A DNA stretch of 64,000 nt, taken from Methylopila capsulata. Its GTDB lineage: Bacteria > Pseudomonadota > Alphaproteobacteria > Rhizobiales > Methylopilaceae. Where the stretch lies: positions 682,001 through 746,000 of the forward strand of contig NZ_JAFBCY010000003.1 of assembly GCF_016907975.1 (NCBI RefSeq). Direction: 5' to 3'. The notes below the pieces were generated by a model. The model made no database searches, was not told the origin of the DNA, and worked only from the letters and a program-made list of their open reading frames with translations. Shown one piece after another: positions 6,894 through 15,092 of the stretch. The translations under genes and the position numbers were made by a program. How positions within the stretch are numbered: the stretch's first letter is position 1; the number at the start of each line of letters is the position of its first letter.

Positions 6894-8693
6894 TCAGTCC
6901 GGCAGGCCGAACACGATCACCGCGCCGCCTTGCCGGAAGCCCCAGATCTGGCTGCCGCCTGCCGCCACCGCCACGTACTGCTTGCCGTCGACCGCGAAGC
7001 TGATCGGCGGCGCGTTGACGCCGGCCCCGCAGTTGAAGCTCCAGAGCTTCTCGCCGGTGGCCGCGTCGAAGGCCGAGAAATCGCCGCCGCCCTCCCCCGT
7101 GAAGACCAGCCCCCCCGCGGTCGCCAGCGCCCCACCGATCAGCGGCTGCGGCAGCTTCGTGCTCCAGGCGATCTTGCCGCCCGCCTTCAGGTCGATCGCC
7201 GCCAGAATTCCATAGGTCCCTTCCGACACGGGTTCGATCGAGAAGTAGCGGACTTCGGGCTTGCCGTCGGCCGCGGGGATCACCTGCGAACGGTAGGTGG
7301 CCGGCCAGTGCATCGCGGCGACGAACGCCATCTGGCTGGCGGGGTCGACGGCGGCCGGCGACCAGTTCACTCCGCCGCCGACGCCGGGCGCCACCACGAC
7401 GCCGTCCGGCGTCGGCGCATGAAACAGGTTCGACTGCGGCGAGTAGGGTTCGGACTTGAACAGCAGCGCGCCGGTGGCGCGGTCATGGACGAAGTACCAG
7501 CCGAGCTTGCTCGCCTGCCCCACCGCCGCGACCGTCCTCCCTCCGACCTCCACGTCGAACAGCGAGGGCGGGCTCGCGACGTCGTAGCCCCAAAGGTCGT
7601 GCGGCGTCTGCTGGTAGCTCCAGACGAAACGCCCGGTCCTGGCGTCGAGCGCGACCAGCGACGAGGTGTAGAGATTGTCGCCCGGCCGGCTTTCGCCCGC
7701 GGCCTGCGGCGACGGATTGCCGACCCCGAAGTAGATCAGCCCCGTCTTCGTATCGAGCGCCGGCGCATGCCAGATCGAGCCGCCGCCGAAGCGCCAGGAC
7801 TCCTTGTGGTCGGGGGCCGCCGCCTTCTCCGCCGCGGCGTCCCGCGGCAGCTTTTCGCCATAGGCGGTCTTTTCCAGGAACTCGCCTTCCCAACCCTCCT
7901 TGGTGGTGTCGAACCGCCAGACCTCCTTGCCCGTCGCGGCGTCGTAGGCCGCGAGGAAACCCGGCCGCCCGTAGCGCCCGGCGACGCCGACCACCGCGCC
8001 CAGCGGCGCGCCCGGTCGGTCGCTGTCGAGGTGCAGGCCGTACCCGACCCCGGTGATGCCGATGATGATCTTGCCGTCATAGACCAGCGGCGCGGCGTTG
8101 GCGCCGACGCCCGTGGCCCCCGACACGGCGCCCTTCAGCGTCGCGTCGCCGGGGCTGATCGAGCCGCGGTCCTCGCTCGGGCCGTCGGTCGCGGCCGGAT
8201 CGAGCGCGACGTCCCAGACGACCTTGCCGGTGGACTGGTCGAGCGCGACGAGGCGCGCGTCCACCGTCGCCACGTAGACCCGGCCGTAACCCAGCGACGC
8301 CCCCCGGTTCGCCGGTCCGCAACACAGTTTCTTCGTCGCCGCCTTATGCTCGTAGCGCCAGATCTCGCGCCCCGTCCGGGCGTCGACCGCCATGACGTGG
8401 GAGAACGGGGCGGTGACGTACATCACCCCGTCGGCCACTAGCGGGGTGGTCTGAAAGGTCGCGGCGGTTCCGGTCTGGTAGATCCACTTCGGAACCAGAC
8501 GCTTGACCGTCTCCCGACTGATGTCCTTCAGCGGCGAGAACCGGCGGTCGCCGTAGTCGCGGCCGGGCAGGATCCAGTTCGCAGCGTCCTGATCGGCCGA
8601 CTGCAGCCGGGCGTCGTCGATCGCCGCTGCGACGGCGGGCGGCCCCAGGAGGCAGAGAGCCGACGCGACGATCAGGCGGCGAATGAAGGTCAT
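6894..8693 (-). CDS. PQQ-dependent alcohol dehydrogenase-like quinoprotein, catalytic Asp replaced
   Basis: A 599-residue periplasmic eight-bladed beta-propeller of the methanol/ethanol PQQ-dehydrogenase family, with signal peptide (cleavage near VAAA-ID). Features seen are the vicinal cysteine pair C124-C125 (KKLCCGPANRG) that stacks on PQQ, repeated A-x-D-x-x-T-G-x-x-x-W tryptophan-docking motifs, and a W-x-T-K-L-P-Q-P-L-I-GG-A-L-A C-terminal blade. At the active-site loop PHDLWGYDVASPP the usual catalytic Asp (D in EWDYx/DLWDMD) is G369, while D371, at the lanthanide-associated position, is present. No cytochrome c, mxa/xox or pqq genes lie nearby, and there is no cytochrome domain. The substrate is unknown, and activity may differ from canonical members. 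Confidence 0.88.
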   Translation of the reverse strand: MTFIRRLIVASALCLLGPPAVAAAIDDARLQSADQDAANWILPGRDYGDRRFSPLKDISRETVKRLVPKWIYQTGTAATFQTTPLVADGVMYVTAPFSHVMAVDARTGREIWRYEHKAATKKLCCGPANRGASLGYGRVYVATVDARLVALDQSTGKVVWDVALDPAATDGPSEDRGSISPGDATLKGAVSGATGVGANAAPLVYDGKIIIGITGVGYGLHLDSDRPGAPLGAVVGVAGRYGRPGFLAAYDAATGKEVWRFDTTKEGWEGEFLEKTAYGEKLPRDAAAEKAAAPDHKESWRFGGGSIWHAPALDTKTGLIYFGVGNPSPQAAGESRPGDNLYTSSLVALDARTGRFVWSYQQTPHDLWGYDVASPPSLFDVEVGGRTVAAVGQASKLGWYFVHDRATGALLFKSEPYSPQSNLFHAPTPDGVVVAPGVGGGVNWSPAAVDPASQMAFVAAMHWPATYRSQVIPAADGKPEVRYFSIEPVSEGTYGILAAIDLKAGGKIAWSTKLPQPLIGGALATAGGLVFTGEGGGDFSAFDAATGEKLWSFNCGAGVNAPPISFAVDGKQYVAVAAGGSQIWGFRQGGAVIVFGLPD

Positions 8694-8976
8694 CGGAAGT
8701 TCCTGACGCTTGGGACGATCAGCACGGTCGGCGGGACGATCTCCCGCCGCCAGACGACTTAAGGTCTACGCGCGAAGCGCCGCGGCGGCTCAAGCGCATC
8801 GTGTCATCGGACTGTTATTGCGTTCCGCCAAGATTTGGGCAGACGCCGAGGGGCGAAGCGGCGACGGCCGGACGCCGGGCGTCAGCGGCGTCCATGGCTG
8901 TTCCCACCGCCTCCGACGTGATAACCGGCGGCGTCCGGGCGCCGGCGCCCTCCCTCGAGAACGGACACCAACGCCT

Positions 8977-10287
8977 TTGCGTATCGTGATGATCGGCGCC
9001 GGCTATGTCGGCTTGGTCTCGGGCGTCTGCTTCGCGGACTTCGGCCATGACGTGACCTGCGTGGACACCGACGCCGGCAAGATCGCCGCCCTCGAGGCCG
9101 GGGGCATCCCGATTTACGAGCCGGGCCTCGAGGATCTCGTCGCAAGCAACGTCCGCGGCGGACGGCTGACCTTCTCGACCGACGTCGCCGCAGCCGTCGC
9201 GGGCGCGGACGCCGTCTTCATCGCGGTCGGCACCCCTTCGCGCCGGGGCGACGGCCACGCCGATCTGTCCTACGTCCACGCCGCGGCGCGCGACATCGCG
9301 AAGGCGGTTTCCGGCTTCACCGTTGTGGTGACCAAGTCGACCGTGCCGGTCGGCACAGGCGACGAGGTCGAGCGCATCATCCGCGAGACCAACCCGGACG
9401 CCGACGTCGCCGTGGCCTCGAACCCCGAATTCCTGCGGGAAGGCGCCGCGATCTCAGACTTCAAGCGGCCGGACAGGGTGGTGATTGGAACCGTCGACGA
9501 GCGCGCCCGAGCCGTGATGAGCGAGATCTACCGCCCGCTGTCGCTCAACGCCTCGCCGCTGATGTTCACCGAGCGCCGCACGGCGGAGCTCATCAAGTAC
9601 GCCGCCAACGCTTTCCTCGCGATGAAGATCACCTTCATCAACGAGATCGCCGACCTGTGCGAGAAGGTCGGCGCGAACGTGCAGGAGGTCGCCCGCGGCA
9701 TCGGCTCGGACAACCGGATCGGCTCCAAGTTCCTGAACGCGGGCCCGGGCTACGGCGGCTCGTGCTTTCCGAAGGACACGGTCGCGCTGGTGAAGACCGC
9801 CCAGGACCACGACAGCCCGGTCCGGTTGATCGAAACCACCGTCGCGGTCAACGACACGCGCAAGCGCGCCATGGCCCGCAAGATCGTCGCCGCCATGGGC
9901 GGCGACGTCCGCGGCAAGACGATCGCCGTGTTGGGCCTGACCTTCAAGCCGAACACCGACGACATGCGCGAGGCGCCGTCGCTGTCGATCATCACGGCGC
10001 TGCAGGACGCCGGGGCGACGGTTCGGGCCTACGACCCCGAGGGCATGGAGCAGGCGAAGCCGCTGCTCGAAGGCGTCGTCTTCTGCGCGGACGCCTATGC
10101 CGCCGCCGAGGGCGCGAGCGCCGTCGCGCTCGTGACGGAATGGGACCAGTTCCGCGCGCTGGATCTCCCCCGCCTGAAAGCCGCCATGCGCGACGCAGTG
10201 ATGGTCGACCTGCGCAACGTCTATCCCCCGGCGGAGGTCGTCCGTCACGGATTCGCCTATGCGAGCGTCGGCCGCAACGCCGGCTGA
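8977..10287 (+). CDS. ugd: UDP-glucose 6-dehydrogenase
   Basis: A 436-residue cytosolic enzyme that oxidises UDP-glucose to UDP-glucuronate for exopolysaccharide/LPS. The start is a TTG at 8977, giving the standard N-terminus (M)RIVMIGAGYVGLVSG, which is the NAD-binding Rossmann loop. The first ATG (8989) would cut the first strand, and longer upstream frames have no family similarity. Other landmarks are SKSTVPVGTG-type KSTVPVGTGDEVE, NPEFLREGAAI, the catalytic cysteine C263 in GPGYGGSCFPKD, and GLTFKPNTDDMREAPS. Monocistronic; a perfect hairpin follows the stop. MucR, which controls polysaccharide genes in related bacteria, is encoded 2.4 kb away. Confidence 0.95.
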   Translation: MRIVMIGAGYVGLVSGVCFADFGHDVTCVDTDAGKIAALEAGGIPIYEPGLEDLVASNVRGGRLTFSTDVAAAVAGADAVFIAVGTPSRRGDGHADLSYVHAAARDIAKAVSGFTVVVTKSTVPVGTGDEVERIIRETNPDADVAVASNPEFLREGAAISDFKRPDRVVIGTVDERARAVMSEIYRPLSLNASPLMFTERRTAELIKYAANAFLAMKITFINEIADLCEKVGANVQEVARGIGSDNRIGSKFLNAGPGYGGSCFPKDTVALVKTAQDHDSPVRLIETTVAVNDTRKRAMARKIVAAMGGDVRGKTIAVLGLTFKPNTDDMREAPSLSIITALQDAGATVRAYDPEGMEQAKPLLEGVVFCADAYAAAEGASAVALVTEWDQFRALDLPRLKAAMRDAVMVDLRNVYPPAEVVRHGFAYASVGRNAG

Positions 10288-10293
10288 GATGGC

Positions 10294-10314
10294 CGGACCC
10301 GCTAGGCGGGTCCG
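10294..10314. terminator. Hairpin between convergent ugd and livF
   Basis: CGGACCCGC (10294-10302), loop TAG, GCGGGTCCG (10306-10314): a perfect 9-bp stem between the ugd stop (10287) and the livF-like stop (10318). Its position between convergent genes supports a bidirectional terminator, although no T-run follows. Confidence 0.6.
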
Positions 10315-10317
10315 CGA

Positions 10318-11052
10318 TCAGACGCTCAGGTGACGAAGGATGCGTTCGCGCGCATCGGGGCTCGTCGCGCCCTCGTCGTCGATCTCGCCGAGCTTCAGCA
10401 CCGCCCAGCGGTCGGCGACGCGCAGGGCGAAGTCGAGGTTCTGCTCGACGATCAGCATGGTGGCGCCGCTCGCCGCCCGCTCGGCCGAGAGGGCGGCGGC
10501 GATGCGGTCGACGACGGAGGGCTGCAGGCCTTCCGAAATCTCGTCGATCAGCAGCAGCCGCGGCTTCAGCATCAGCGCGCGGGCGAGGATCAGCATCTTC
10601 TGTTCGCCGCCCGAAAGCGTTCCCGCACGCTGCGCGAGCCGGTCCGCGAGAAACGGGAAGTGGCCGAACACGCGCTCCAGGGCCGCGGGCAGCAACCGGT
10701 CGCTGGAGACCGCGAGCCGCAGGTTGTCGCGGATCGACAGGTCCTGGAACAGCGGCTGCTCCTGCGGCGCGTAGCCGACGCCGAGCGCGACGAGCTTCGC
10801 CGGGGAGAGCCCTGCGACCGAAACCCCGTCGACCGCGATCGCGCCGCCGCGCAGGCCGACCATGCCGAGGATGGTCTTGAGCAAGGTGGTCTTGCCCATG
10901 CCGTTCTTTCCGAGCAGCGCCACGATCTCGCCGGGCGCGACCTTGAGCGAGACGCCCTTCACGATCGAGACGGCGCCATAGCCGCTCGTCACCCCGTCGA
11001 GCGTGAGGGCGCCGCCCCGCGAATCCGCCGACTGCCGCGCCGCGTCAGACAT
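10318..11052 (-). CDS. ABC transporter ATPase, LivF/UrtE-like (amide import)
   Basis: A 244-residue cytoplasmic ATPase of the branched-chain-amino-acid/urea/amide importer family. Walker A is GKNGMGKTT (about residue 40), the signature is LSGGEQKM, Walker B is LLLIDEISEGLQP, and the D-loop is followed by LIVEQNLDFAL with the switch region. The start (ATG 11052) overlaps the upstream permease-ATPase stop by eight bases (ATGTCTGA), implying translational coupling. It is the last gene of the amide locus. Because the operon contains AmiC/AmiR and an amide-hydrolase-like gene, the substrate is more likely a short amide or urea than a branched-chain amino acid; this is inferred from context. Confidence 0.88.
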   Translation of the reverse strand: MSDAARQSADSRGGALTLDGVTSGYGAVSIVKGVSLKVAPGEIVALLGKNGMGKTTLLKTILGMVGLRGGAIAVDGVSVAGLSPAKLVALGVGYAPQEQPLFQDLSIRDNLRLAVSSDRLLPAALERVFGHFPFLADRLAQRAGTLSGGEQKMLILARALMLKPRLLLIDEISEGLQPSVVDRIAAALSAERAASGATMLIVEQNLDFALRVADRWAVLKLGEIDDEGATSPDARERILRHLSV

Positions 11053-12853
11053 GCGCGCCTCCCGAATAGATGGTCCGGACGAGCTCGGAGTTGACGACCT
11101 CGTCCACCGTGCCGTCGAGCACCAGGCGCCCCTGGTGAAGCACCACGATGCGCGAGGAGATCTGCCGCACGAAGTCGAGGTCATGCTCCACCAGCACCGC
11201 CGCGATGCCGAGGTCGGCGGTGAGGGTCTTCAGGACGGCGCCAATGGTGGTGCGCTCGGCCTTGGTGAGGCCGGCGGTCGGCTCGTCGAGCAGGATCACC
11301 CGCGGCTCCAGCGCCACCACCATCGCAAGCTCGAGCGCCTGCTTCTGGCCGTGCGAGAGCAGACGCGTCGGCTCCGCCAGCATGCGATCGAGGCCGGTCA
11401 TCCGGAGCACGTCGAGCGCCGCCTGCGGCAGGGTCAGGGTCTCGGCGCGACCGAGGGCGCTCAACCCGTCATGCGGCGCCCGGGCGAGCAGCAGGCAGTC
11501 CGCCACCGTCAGGCTCTCGAACACGCTCGCGACCTGGAACTTGCGGCCCACGCCGAGCGTCACGATGCGGTTGGGCGTCAGGCCGGCGGTCGAGACGCCC
11601 GCGATCGAGACCGCGCCCTCGAAAGGCTCCGTCCCGTCGCTCAGGCAGCGCATCAGCGTGGTCTTTCCCGCGCCGTTCGGGCCGACGAGGCTGACCAGTT
11701 CGCCCGCGCGGATATCGAGGTCGATGTTCTCCAGCACCGTCAGGCTGCCGTAGGACTTGGCGAGCCCGTCGATCTTGAGCAGCGGGCCGTCGGAGGCGTC
11801 CGCCTCCGGGCGTGGGGGACTCACGACCAGCCGCGGCGCGAAGCCTGACCGGCGTCCGACCGGCAGCGCGCCCCAGGCCCGACGGGCGAGTTCCGCGAGC
11901 CCGCCCGGCAGCAGGATGATGACCGCCACGAAGGCCGTGCCGAGCAGCAGCTGCCACAGGAACGGCAGGTCGCCGGAAAGGTTCGCCGCGAGATAGTCGA
12001 TCGCGATCGTGCCGAGAACCGGCCCGAGCAGCGTGCCGCGGCCGCCGAGCGCGACCCAGATCACGAGCTCTGTGCCGAACAGGAACCCGGCGTTCTCCGG
12101 CGCGACGACCGACGAGGCGTTGGCGAAGACGAAGCCGGCGAGACCCGCGACGCCTGCGAGCACGGCGGTGAGCGCGATCTGCAGCCGCTTCGGGCTGAGG
12201 CCGAGATAGGCGCAGCGCGCATCGTTGTCGCGGACAGCGATCAGCGCGCGACCGGCGTCGGAGCGCACGAACACCCAGGCCGCAAGCGTCACCGCGATCA
12301 GCACGAACGCGGCAAGCCGGAAGAAGCCCTCGAGCTCGAGCGGCAGCACGTCGAAGCCGACGAGGCCGCTCGACGACCCGGTCCACTCGCCGCCCGAATA
12401 GATCAGCTGCGTCACCACGATGGGCGTCACCAGCGAGATGACGGAGGCGTAGAGCGCGGTGGAGCGGTGGTAGAACGACAGCCAGCCGACCGCGAGGCCG
12501 AGCGCCATCGGCGCCGCGACGGCGAGCGCGAGGGCGACCGCAATCCACGCCGGGGTCGCCCCGAGATAGGTCAGCGCCATCGCGGTCGCGTAGGCGCCGA
12601 CGCCGAAGAACGCCGCCTGCCCGAAGGTGAGGATGCCGGCGAAGCCCCACAGCAGGTCGACCGTCACCGCAAGCACGGCATAGATCATCGAGCGGGTCAG
12701 GACGTTGACGGCGAAGGTGTCGAGCACGAGCGGGGCGATCCACAGCGCCACGGCGGCGAGACCCGCGGCCACGAAGGGCGCGGTCCGCGACAGCCGCGCG
12801 CGGCCCCGCTCGGGCCGAGCGGCGCGCCCGAGGGCGGAGACGTCGTCAGGCAC
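11045..12853 (-). CDS. Fused ABC permease-ATPase, LivM-LivG type (amide import)
   Basis: A 602-residue fusion. Residues about 20-330 are a LivM/UrtC-like inner-membrane permease with about ten hydrophobic segments and the VRDNDARCAYLGLSPKR loop. Residues about 345-602 are a LivG/UrtD-like ATPase with Walker A GPNGAGKTTL, signature LSHGQKQALELAM, Walker [14 protein letters not shown] and VEHDLDFV. The start is GTG 12853 with AAGGA upstream; it overlaps the preceding permease stop by eight bases (GTGCCTGA), the same geometry as at its own 3' end. It pairs with the LivH-like permease and LivF-like ATPase of this locus. Fused LivM-LivG proteins occur elsewhere and are not in themselves unusual. 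Confidence 0.88.
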   Translation of the reverse strand: MPDDVSALGRAARPERGRARLSRTAPFVAAGLAAVALWIAPLVLDTFAVNVLTRSMIYAVLAVTVDLLWGFAGILTFGQAAFFGVGAYATAMALTYLGATPAWIAVALALAVAAPMALGLAVGWLSFYHRSTALYASVISLVTPIVVTQLIYSGGEWTGSSSGLVGFDVLPLELEGFFRLAAFVLIAVTLAAWVFVRSDAGRALIAVRDNDARCAYLGLSPKRLQIALTAVLAGVAGLAGFVFANASSVVAPENAGFLFGTELVIWVALGGRGTLLGPVLGTIAIDYLAANLSGDLPFLWQLLLGTAFVAVIILLPGGLAELARRAWGALPVGRRSGFAPRLVVSPPRPEADASDGPLLKIDGLAKSYGSLTVLENIDLDIRAGELVSLVGPNGAGKTTLMRCLSDGTEPFEGAVSIAGVSTAGLTPNRIVTLGVGRKFQVASVFESLTVADCLLLARAPHDGLSALGRAETLTLPQAALDVLRMTGLDRMLAEPTRLLSHGQKQALELAMVVALEPRVILLDEPTAGLTKAERTTIGAVLKTLTADLGIAAVLVEHDLDFVRQISSRIVVLHQGRLVLDGTVDEVVNSELVRTIYSGGAHV

Positions 12854-13679
12854 GGGAGAATCCTTTCGGGCTGATGCGCAGCACGAGCGCCGCAAGCACG
12901 GCGATGGCGATGCTTCCCAGGATCGGGCTGACGAAGGTGCTGATCAGCACCTGCGCCGCCCCGAACACGAGGCAGGCCACGCCAAGCGCGAGGAAGGACG
13001 CGTCGGCCACCATCACCAGCATGAAGGCGCCGATCAGCCAGCTGACGCCCATGTTGGGATCGACGCTGGTGAGCGGGGTGAGCAGCACGCCCGCAAGCGC
13101 GGCGAGGCCGGCCCCGATCATGAAGGTGAAGAGCCGCACGCGGGCGGTGTCGATGCCGAGGCCGCGGGCGAGCGTCTCGTTCATGATCACAGCGCGCGCC
13201 GACAGCCCGAGCCGCGTGCCCTCGATGGTGAGCGCGAAGGCGACGCCGATGACGACCGCCGCTCCGAGCGCCACCAGCCGGTAGGCGGAATAGTCCGCGC
13301 CGAAGACCTCGACGGTGCCGGAAAACAGGTTCGGGGTCATCTGCACGTCGCGGCCGAAGCCGAGCGTGATCAGCTGGCCGATGACGATGCCGAGCCCCCA
13401 GGTCGCGAGGATCGCGTCAAGCGGCCGGCGGTAGAGCGGTCGAATGATGAAGTGCTCCGCCAATCCGCCGAGCGCGCCGCCGATCACGAAGGCGAGCGGC
13501 AGCGCGGCCCAGGGATTGAGGCCGAGCTTGGCGGCGACCACGGCGCAATAGGCCCCGATCGTCAGCCAGGCGCCGTGGGCGAAGTTGATGATCTTCAGCA
13601 CGCCGAACACCGCCAGCAGGCCGATCGAGACCACGAACAGGATTCCGGCGGTGGTCAGGATGTCGAGGATGAGGAGCAT
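12846..13679 (-). CDS. ABC transporter permease, LivH/UrtB-like (amide import)
   Basis: A 277-residue inner-membrane permease with about eight hydrophobic segments, starting MLLILDILTTAGILFVVSIG. It has the LivH-family hallmark GVLKIINFAHGAWLTIGAY (residues about 28-46) and the coupling-helix region near ILATWGLGIVIGQ. The second half has MGVSWLIGAFMLVMVAD-type helices. It forms the heterodimeric channel with the permease half of the next gene. About 210 bp containing an inverted repeat separate it from the binding-protein gene, so expression may be tuned between the two. Confidence 0.88.
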   Translation of the reverse strand: MLLILDILTTAGILFVVSIGLLAVFGVLKIINFAHGAWLTIGAYCAVVAAKLGLNPWAALPLAFVIGGALGGLAEHFIIRPLYRRPLDAILATWGLGIVIGQLITLGFGRDVQMTPNLFSGTVEVFGADYSAYRLVALGAAVVIGVAFALTIEGTRLGLSARAVIMNETLARGLGIDTARVRLFTFMIGAGLAALAGVLLTPLTSVDPNMGVSWLIGAFMLVMVADASFLALGVACLVFGAAQVLISTFVSPILGSIAIAVLAALVLRISPKGFSRA

Positions 13680-13731
13680 CTTCGGACTTTCCTTGAGGCG
13701 TCATCGCGACGCGTGGAAGCGCGGTCCTCGG

Positions 13732-13876
13732 TCCCCCTCCCCGTTGCGGGGAGGGGTTAGGGGTGGGGGTCGCGCAGAACCAAGCTCGTCAGGGGAGAGA
13801 GGCGCCGGCGGCCAAGCGCCGCCGTACGAACTCAGCCTGCCCCCACCCCGGCCCCTCCCCACAAGGGGGAGGGGAG
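13732..13876. repeat. GC-rich inverted repeat in the binding-protein/permease gap
   Basis: Two arms face each other: CCCCCTCCCC...GGGGAGGGGTTAGGGGTGGGGG (13733-13769) and CCCCCACCCC-GG-CCCCTCCCC...GGGGGAGGGG (13840-13874). Each arm is itself a small hairpin (CCCCTCCCC/GGGGAGGGG), and the arms are near reverse complements about 70 bp apart. This resembles dispersed extragenic palindromes of alphaproteobacteria. It lies inside the operon, downstream of the highly expressed binding-protein gene. Confidence 0.7.
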
Positions 13877-13887
13877 AAGGACTGGCG

Positions 13888-15045
13888 TCAGTTCAGCTTG
13901 GGGCACTGCTCGCCGGGGTCGACGTCCTTGAAGGAGCCGACGACCTTGACCGAGCCGTCGCCCTGCACCTGGCCGAGGTACATGGTCAGCGGCGCGTGGT
14001 GCTGCTTCGACATGCTGATCGCGCCGCGCGGGCCGGTGAAGCTGACCGTCGGCAGCGCTTCGAGCACCTTCGCGGTCTCCGTGCCGCCCGCCTTCTCGAC
14101 GGCGGCCTTGTAGAGGTAGATCGCCTCGTACTGCGGCACCGAAAGGTCGTTCGGAGTCTTCAGGCCGGCGCCGAACTTCTTGCTCATCGCGGCGAGGAAG
14201 GTCTTGTTCTCGGGGCTTTCGATGCCGGTGACATAGGAGGCCGAGAGGTAGACGCCCTCGGCGTCCGCGCCCATGCTCTTCGCCGTGCCTTCGTCGACCG
14301 CGAGGTTGGCGTAGGGCAGCGCGACGCCCGCGCCGCGCAGCTGCTTGGTCAGCGTCACGTTCGGCGCGCCGCCGGCGGTCGAGGTGATCAGGGCGTCCGG
14401 CTTGGCGTCCTTGAGCTTCGAAATGATCGCGGTCCAGTCGCTGCCGTCCATCGGCAGATACTCTTCGCCGACGACCTTGCCGCCGATTTTCTCGATGTAG
14501 CTCTTGGTGAACGCAAGCATGCCCCGGCCGAAGGCGTAGTCGCTGCCGATCAGGAAATAGGTCTTGGCGCCCTTGTCCTTGGCGAAGGCGTCGACCACCG
14601 GCGGCACCTGCTGCTCGGGCACCCAGGCGTTGACGAACATGTTCTTGTTGCAGGAGCGGCCCTCGTAGAACGAGGTGTAGATGTACGGCACCTTGCCCTT
14701 GGTGACGGCGGGCAGGCCGGCGTTGCGGGCGGCGCTGGTCTCCATCGAGATCAGCACGTCGACCTTCTTCTGGTAGATCAGGGAGTCGAAGGCCTTCTGG
14801 GCGCCTGCGGCGCCGGAGGCGTCGTCGGCGACCTCGAGCTTGAGCTGGCGGCCGAGCACGCCGCCGGCGGCGTTGATCTCCTCGACGGCGAGTTCGGCCG
14901 ACTGCACGACAGACGGGGCGACGACGCTGTTCGCGCCGGAGAGGCCGACCGGCACGCCGATCACGATCGGTTTGTCGGCCGCGAAGGCGGGCGACGCCGC
15001 GAGCGCGAGAGCGGCGGCGACGCCGGCGAAGTGACGCTTGAGCAT
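13888..15045 (-). CDS. Periplasmic substrate-binding protein, FmdD/UrtA-like (short amides or urea)
   Basis: A 385-residue type-I periplasmic binding protein (Peripla_BP_5/6) for the adjacent Liv-type importer. ATG 15045 gives a clean signal peptide (MLKRHFAGVAAALALAASPA, cleavage at AFA-AD) with AGGAG ten bases upstream. Core segments are IGVPVGLSGANSVVAPSVVQ, AVEEINAAGGVLGRQLKLEV, FYEGRSCNKNMF, YFLIGSDYAFGRGM and SFTGPRGAISMSKQHHAPLTMYLGQV. These resemble urea/short-chain-amide-binding proteins, and also the cytosolic AmiC sensor encoded upstream, which supports amides as ligand. A conserved Cys close to the C-terminus (GEQCPKLN) may pair with the Cys in RSCNKN. Confidence 0.87.
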   Translation of the reverse strand: MLKRHFAGVAAALALAASPAFAADKPIVIGVPVGLSGANSVVAPSVVQSAELAVEEINAAGGVLGRQLKLEVADDASGAAGAQKAFDSLIYQKKVDVLISMETSAARNAGLPAVTKGKVPYIYTSFYEGRSCNKNMFVNAWVPEQQVPPVVDAFAKDKGAKTYFLIGSDYAFGRGMLAFTKSYIEKIGGKVVGEEYLPMDGSDWTAIISKLKDAKPDALITSTAGGAPNVTLTKQLRGAGVALPYANLAVDEGTAKSMGADAEGVYLSASYVTGIESPENKTFLAAMSKKFGAGLKTPNDLSVPQYEAIYLYKAAVEKAGGTETAKVLEALPTVSFTGPRGAISMSKQHHAPLTMYLGQVQGDGSVKVVGSFKDVDPGEQCPKLN

Positions 15046-15092
15046 GGAATATCGGCTCCTCGGAAGCAGGGTGTGACGGCGAGGCATGGGCT

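Noticed and set aside
8694-8976. Possible small gene between the PQQ dehydrogenase and ugd
   Set aside because: Frames present lack ribosome-binding sites and similarity. The region is a normal divergent promoter gap.
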